Assembly (NCBI GenBank): GCA_900314755.1
Contig: OMWH01000014.1
Span: 1-64,000, forward strand
From: an uncultured Prevotellaceae bacterium
GTDB taxonomy: Bacteria > Bacteroidota > Bacteroidia > Bacteroidales > Bacteroidaceae
Reading direction: 5' to 3'
Length of the DNA stretch: 64,000 nucleotides
The notes beneath the pieces are model-generated. The model saw only the letters and a program-made list of their open reading frames with translations, ran no database searches and had not been told where the DNA came from. Positions within the stretch are counted from its first letter, which is position 1; each line of letters begins with the position of its first letter. A program made the position numbers and the translations under genes. This document shows positions 61,095 to 64,000 of the stretch, one piece after another.

Positions 61095-62153
61095 TTAGTT
61101 CGCTGCCTCAAACTCTTTCAAGAAGCGGACATCATTCTCAGAGAACATACGGAGGTCGCTGACCTGATATTTCAGGTTGGTAATACGCTCAACGCCCATA
61201 CCGAAAGCATAACCGCTATATTCCTTAGAGTCAATGCCACACTGTTCAAGAACGTTAGGATCAACCATTCCGCAACCAAGAATCTCTACCCATCCGGTGT
61301 GCTTGCAGAATCCACAGCCCTCGCCACCACAGATGAAGCAAGAGATATCCATTTCTGCACTAGGTTCCGTGAAGGGGAAATAACTTGGACGCAGGCGTAT
61401 CTTTGTGTCGGCTCCGAACATCTCACGAGCAAATGAGAGCAGGACCTGTTTGAGGTCGGTAAACGATACGTTCTTGTCAATATACAAGCCCTCCACCTGG
61501 TGGAAGAAACAGTGGGCACGTGCTGTGATGGCTTCGTTACGATAGACACGCCCTGGGCAGATGACACGGATAGGAGCAGTCAGTTTGCCGTCCTCAGTGT
61601 GCATATGTTCCATCACACGAGCCTGGACACTGGAGGTATGTGAGCGCAACAGGATATTTTTTGTCACGTCATTAGGATGCTGGCTGACAAAGAAGGTGTC
61701 CTGCATGTCACGGGCAGGATGATCGGCAGCGAAGTTCATCTTAGTGAACACATGCAAGTCATCTTCCACCTCAGGACCGTCGGCAAGGACGAATCCCATA
61801 CGAGAGAATATATCGATAATCTCGTTAGTGACAATGGTCAGTGGATGACGGGTACCCAGCTTAATAGGGTAGGGAGTGCGTGTCAGATCGATAGCATCAC
61901 CTTCACTTTCCTGTGTCTGGCATTCCTCGCGGAGTTGATTGATACGTTCTGTGGCAAGTGTTTTCAGCTCGTTGATTTTCATACCAACGGTCTTCTTTTG
62001 GTCGGCAGCCACATTACGGAAATCAGTCATCAGTGCCGTAATCTCACCTTTTTTGCTGAGATATTTCAGTCGTAACTGTTCTACCTCATCAGCGTTTTTA
62101 GCGCTCATTTCCTGTACTTCTTTAAGCAGTACGTCTATTTTATCAAGTATCAT
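61095..62153 (-). CDS. pheS: Phenylalanyl-tRNA synthetase alpha subunit
   Basis: 352 aa from ATG 62153 (MILDKIDVLLKEVQEM); an ATG at 62183 overlaps the promoter and is not used. The N-terminal coiled coil (about 1-85) binds tRNA. The class II core has the motif 1 region RHPLTIVTNEIIDIFSRMGF, motif 2 GRVYRNEAITARAHCFFHQV, split here as FHQVEGLYIDKNV, and motif 3 YSGYAFGMGVERI. HTGWVEILGCGMV is the phenylalanine-pocket segment. It pairs with PheT, which is not in the window. It stands alone between two terminators/promoters. Confidence 0.95.
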   Translation of the reverse strand: MILDKIDVLLKEVQEMSAKNADEVEQLRLKYLSKKGEITALMTDFRNVAADQKKTVGMKINELKTLATERINQLREECQTQESEGDAIDLTRTPYPIKLGTRHPLTIVTNEIIDIFSRMGFVLADGPEVEDDLHVFTKMNFAADHPARDMQDTFFVSQHPNDVTKNILLRSHTSSVQARVMEHMHTEDGKLTAPIRVICPGRVYRNEAITARAHCFFHQVEGLYIDKNVSFTDLKQVLLSFAREMFGADTKIRLRPSYFPFTEPSAEMDISCFICGGEGCGFCKHTGWVEILGCGMVDPNVLEQCGIDSKEYSGYAFGMGVERITNLKYQVSDLRMFSENDVRFLKEFEAAN

Positions 62154-62180
62154 ATCTTGCGTTAAAATAAAATTTGTGTG

Positions 62181-62188
62181 CAAAGGTA
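62181..62188 (-). promoter_or_regulatory. -7 element of pheS
   Basis: TACCTTTG on the minus strand, 27 bp before ATG 62153. Confidence 0.65.
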
Positions 62189-62200
62189 CAAAAAAAATAA

Positions 62201-62228
62201 TAATTAGGAATTAATAATTAAGAATTAT
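62201..62228. repeat. Heptamer tandem repeat between divergent promoters
   Basis: Four units TAATTAG, GAATTAA, TAATTAA, GAATTAT between the pheS promoter and that of the lipoprotein gene. Confidence 0.7.
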
Positions 62229-62231
62229 TTG

Positions 62232-62239
62232 TACCTTTG
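62232..62239 (+). promoter_or_regulatory. -7 element of the lipoprotein-murB unit
   Basis: TACCTTTG, 30 bp before ATG 62270. The region upstream is heptamer repeat and has no -33 TTTG. Confidence 0.6.
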
Positions 62240-62269
62240 CATCAAATTTGAGAGTAGAATATAATTGTG

Positions 62270-63124
62270 ATGTTGAAGATGAGACATATTTTGTTTGTCT
62301 TGATGGTAATTGGACTCCTGTTCTCCGCCTGTCAAGGACAGAAGAGTGGAGATACTGAGGAAGGTGAGACTGCTGATTCCACGCAGCAAGCAGACACTAC
62401 TGCTATGACATTGGACGAGGAGGTCGCAGCGGAGGATTCTCCTATGCCGAAGGCTGCCGATGAGATGTTTGATGATTTCATCTTCAACTTCGCTGCAAAC
62501 AAAAAACTGCAGAGTTCCCGTATTAAGTTTCCATTGAAGGTACAGCGTGGCGATGAGGTGAGCTACACAAAGAGAGGACAATGGCAAATGGAGTATTTCT
62601 TTATGAAGCAAGACTCCTACACCTTGTTGTTTAACAGTGAGAGGGAAATGCAGCATGTGAAGGAAGCTACGGATATCGAGCATGCCATCGTTGAGAAAAT
62701 ATATTTGAAGGGAAAAGCAGTCAAGCAATATGTGTTTGACCGTGTGAATGGGCTGTGGATGCTTCAGGAGATTATCCATATGCCGATGAGTGAGTCGCAT
62801 AATGCCTCTTTTCTGGAGTTCTATGAACAATTTGCCTCCGACCCAGATTTCCAGCAGAAACATTTGATGGAGAGTGTAAAGTTCGTAGGACCAGACCCAG
62901 ACGATGACTTCAGCCAGATGGAGGGTGTTATCACTCCTGACACATGGGAGGCTTTTGCTCCAGAGTTACCTTCGGGTATGATTTTCAATATTGTGTATGG
63001 GGTACCGCAGAAAGAGACTGGTCGTAAGATTTTTGTCCTGCGTGGTATTGCCAATGGTCTGGAACTGGAACTGACCTTCAAGCATGAGGGAGGGGTGTGG
63101 AAACTGGAGAAAATGACGACATAA
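62270..63124 (+). CDS. DUF4348-like lipoprotein
   Basis: 284 aa from ATG 62270; ATG 62279 is also possible. Lipoprotein signal HILFVLMVIGLLFSAC with Cys near residue 21, then an acidic Ser/Thr-rich linker (about 25-60) and a globular domain with FDDFIFNFAANKKLQSSRIK, LLFNSEREMQHV, WMLQEIIHMPMSESHN and a C-terminal WKLEKMTT. It matches my memory of DUF4348, a Bacteroidales family of unknown function. It is anchored in the outer or inner membrane. Its stop overlaps the murB start (TAATG), so it is translationally coupled to cell wall synthesis. Confidence 0.75.
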   Translation: MLKMRHILFVLMVIGLLFSACQGQKSGDTEEGETADSTQQADTTAMTLDEEVAAEDSPMPKAADEMFDDFIFNFAANKKLQSSRIKFPLKVQRGDEVSYTKRGQWQMEYFFMKQDSYTLLFNSEREMQHVKEATDIEHAIVEKIYLKGKAVKQYVFDRVNGLWMLQEIIHMPMSESHNASFLEFYEQFASDPDFQQKHLMESVKFVGPDPDDDFSQMEGVITPDTWEAFAPELPSGMIFNIVYGVPQKETGRKIFVLRGIANGLELELTFKHEGGVWKLEKMTT

Positions 63125-64000
63125 TGAAAGATTTAGGAAATTTTAGTTTATGGCAGCATAATACCTTTGGCATAGAAGCACATTGCCGCAGGTTTCTGGA
63201 GTTCGCTACCGTGGAAGAGGCTCAGAAGGTAGCAAAAATACTGCGTGAGACAACATTACCTTATATTATAATAGGTGGAGGTAGCAATCTGCTGTTGACG
63301 AAAGATTTCGACGGTATCGTAGTTCATTCTGCCATCAGGGGAATCTCAATCGTCGGTTCCCAAGTGTTCTGTGGAAGTGGAATGGTATGGGACGATGTTG
63401 TCTCATGTGCCATATTTAACCATCTCTATGGTGCGGAGAACCTCTCCCTGATACCCGGTGATGTGGGAGCCACGGCAGTGCAGAATATCGGTGCATATGG
63501 CGTGGAGGTAAAAGACCTGATTCTGGAAGTGGAGGCTGTAGAGATTGCCACAGGTCGGTTGTGTATCATTCCTAATGAGGAGTGCGCCTATGCTTATCGG
63601 CAGAGTCGCTTCAAACAGGAATGGAAAAACCAGTATCTCATCACCCATGTCACCTATAAGATGGACACCGTCTTCGAACCGCATCTTGACTATGGCAATA
63701 TACGTGCAGAACTGGAAAGAAGGAATATCGACCAGCCTACAGCTCCAGAACTAAGGCAGATTATCATAGACATCCGAAACGCCAAACTTCCTGATCCGGA
63801 AAAGGTGGGTAATGCCGGTAGTTTCTTTATGAACCCCATTGTCAGTCGTAAGAAATACGAAGAGTTGGCAACGTGTTATAATGACCTTCCTCATTACACC
63901 ATTGATGCCGACCATGAGAAAATTCCTGCCGGATGGTTGATAGAGAAATGTGGTTGGAAGGGTAAGTCAATGGGACGTGCGGGAGTGCATGACAAACAGG
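63124..64000 (+). CDS. murB: UDP-N-acetylenolpyruvoylglucosamine reductase MurB, partial
   Basis: The frame opens at ATG 63124 and runs off the window, 292 residues read. MurB reduces UDP-GlcNAc-enolpyruvate to UDP-MurNAc with FAD and NADPH. Seen: SLWQHNTFGIEAHC, YIIIGGGSNLLLTKDFDGIV (FAD site), SLIPGDVGATAVQNIGAYG (the usual motif is PGTVGAAPVQN), YAYRQSRFK with the Arg and Ser-flanking residues of the type I enzyme, and NAGSFFMNP with the catalytic Ser. The C-terminal Glu region is cut off. It overlaps the lipoprotein stop by one base. Confidence 0.93.
   Translation, partial: MKDLGNFSLWQHNTFGIEAHCRRFLEFATVEEAQKVAKILRETTLPYIIIGGGSNLLLTKDFDGIVVHSAIRGISIVGSQVFCGSGMVWDDVVSCAIFNHLYGAENLSLIPGDVGATAVQNIGAYGVEVKDLILEVEAVEIATGRLCIIPNEECAYAYRQSRFKQEWKNQYLITHVTYKMDTVFEPHLDYGNIRAELERRNIDQPTAPELRQIIIDIRNAKLPDPEKVGNAGSFFMNPIVSRKKYEELATCYNDLPHYTIDADHEKIPAGWLIEKCGWKGKSMGRAGVHDKQ

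Overview
The window looks like a chromosomal segment of a Prevotella-type bacterium (Bacteroidales). The evidence is the Bacteroidetes promoter signature (TTTG, 18-20 nt, then TAnnTTTG) upstream of most transcription units, the near absence of Shine-Dalgarno sequences, Bacteroidetes-typical families (DUF4301, Rho with a large acidic insertion, sigma/anti-sigma/TonB cassette with an STN domain, C-terminal GIYxxNGKK tails on secreted proteins) and a housekeeping gene set with GC close to 50 percent. I saw no rRNA, tRNA, CRISPR array or intact insertion sequence.

Layout. 1-2900 is an AT-rich accessory patch: a deiminase gene and an unrecognised gene lie between two ~160 bp direct repeats that each end in a strong terminator, followed by a truncated ATPase gene. 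3000-5120 holds an EamA transporter, an acetyltransferase and a twice-frameshifted pseudogene. 5131-12889 is a probable regulated surface locus: a membrane-bound propeller-LytTR regulator (minus strand) is divergent from two large secreted proteins and a 54-codon microprotein, and the shared intergenic region carries a LytTR-type operator (two 9-bp direct repeats, 21 bp start to start). 13108-18809 (minus) carries a GH5 glycosidase, an MFS permease and hisC, hisD, hisG. 18876-24831 (plus) has a lytic transglycosylase, fabD, a GH13 amylase-like enzyme and an AlaX-type editing protein, with DUF4301 on the minus strand. 24868-34786 (minus) holds an EEP nuclease, a hybrid histidine kinase, a GT2 glycosyltransferase, RNase G, a 29-aa basic protein, HU, riboflavin synthase, a structured RNA candidate, glyA and rho. 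35037-38446 (plus) encodes a metallophosphatase lipoprotein and an unusual exported LOG/hydrolase fusion. 38582-44637 is the branched-chain amino acid cluster ilvD-ilvB-ilvN-thioesterase, with ilvC behind its own promoter and a long leader. 45098-54979 (minus) has a TonB receptor, anti-sigma, ECF sigma, RecQ, RecJ, a C1 aminopeptidase and an aminopeptidase P. 55073-61060 has two patatin paralogues around trmD, a GH3 glucosidase and SstT. The end carries pheS, a lipoprotein and a murB cut by the window edge.

The most interesting observations are: the LytTR-type operator and the locus around it; a rod-like ~177-nt RNA candidate between glyA and ribE, whose G-U pair and U-tract point to the minus strand; a signal-peptide-bearing LOG domain fused to an alpha/beta hydrolase; an SD-led microprotein; and heptanucleotide tandem repeats found at several gene junctions and inside one coding sequence. 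The small genes at 12725-12889 and 30137-30226 and the partial murB are easily missed.

All family assignments come from reading motifs. No database search or folding program was run.
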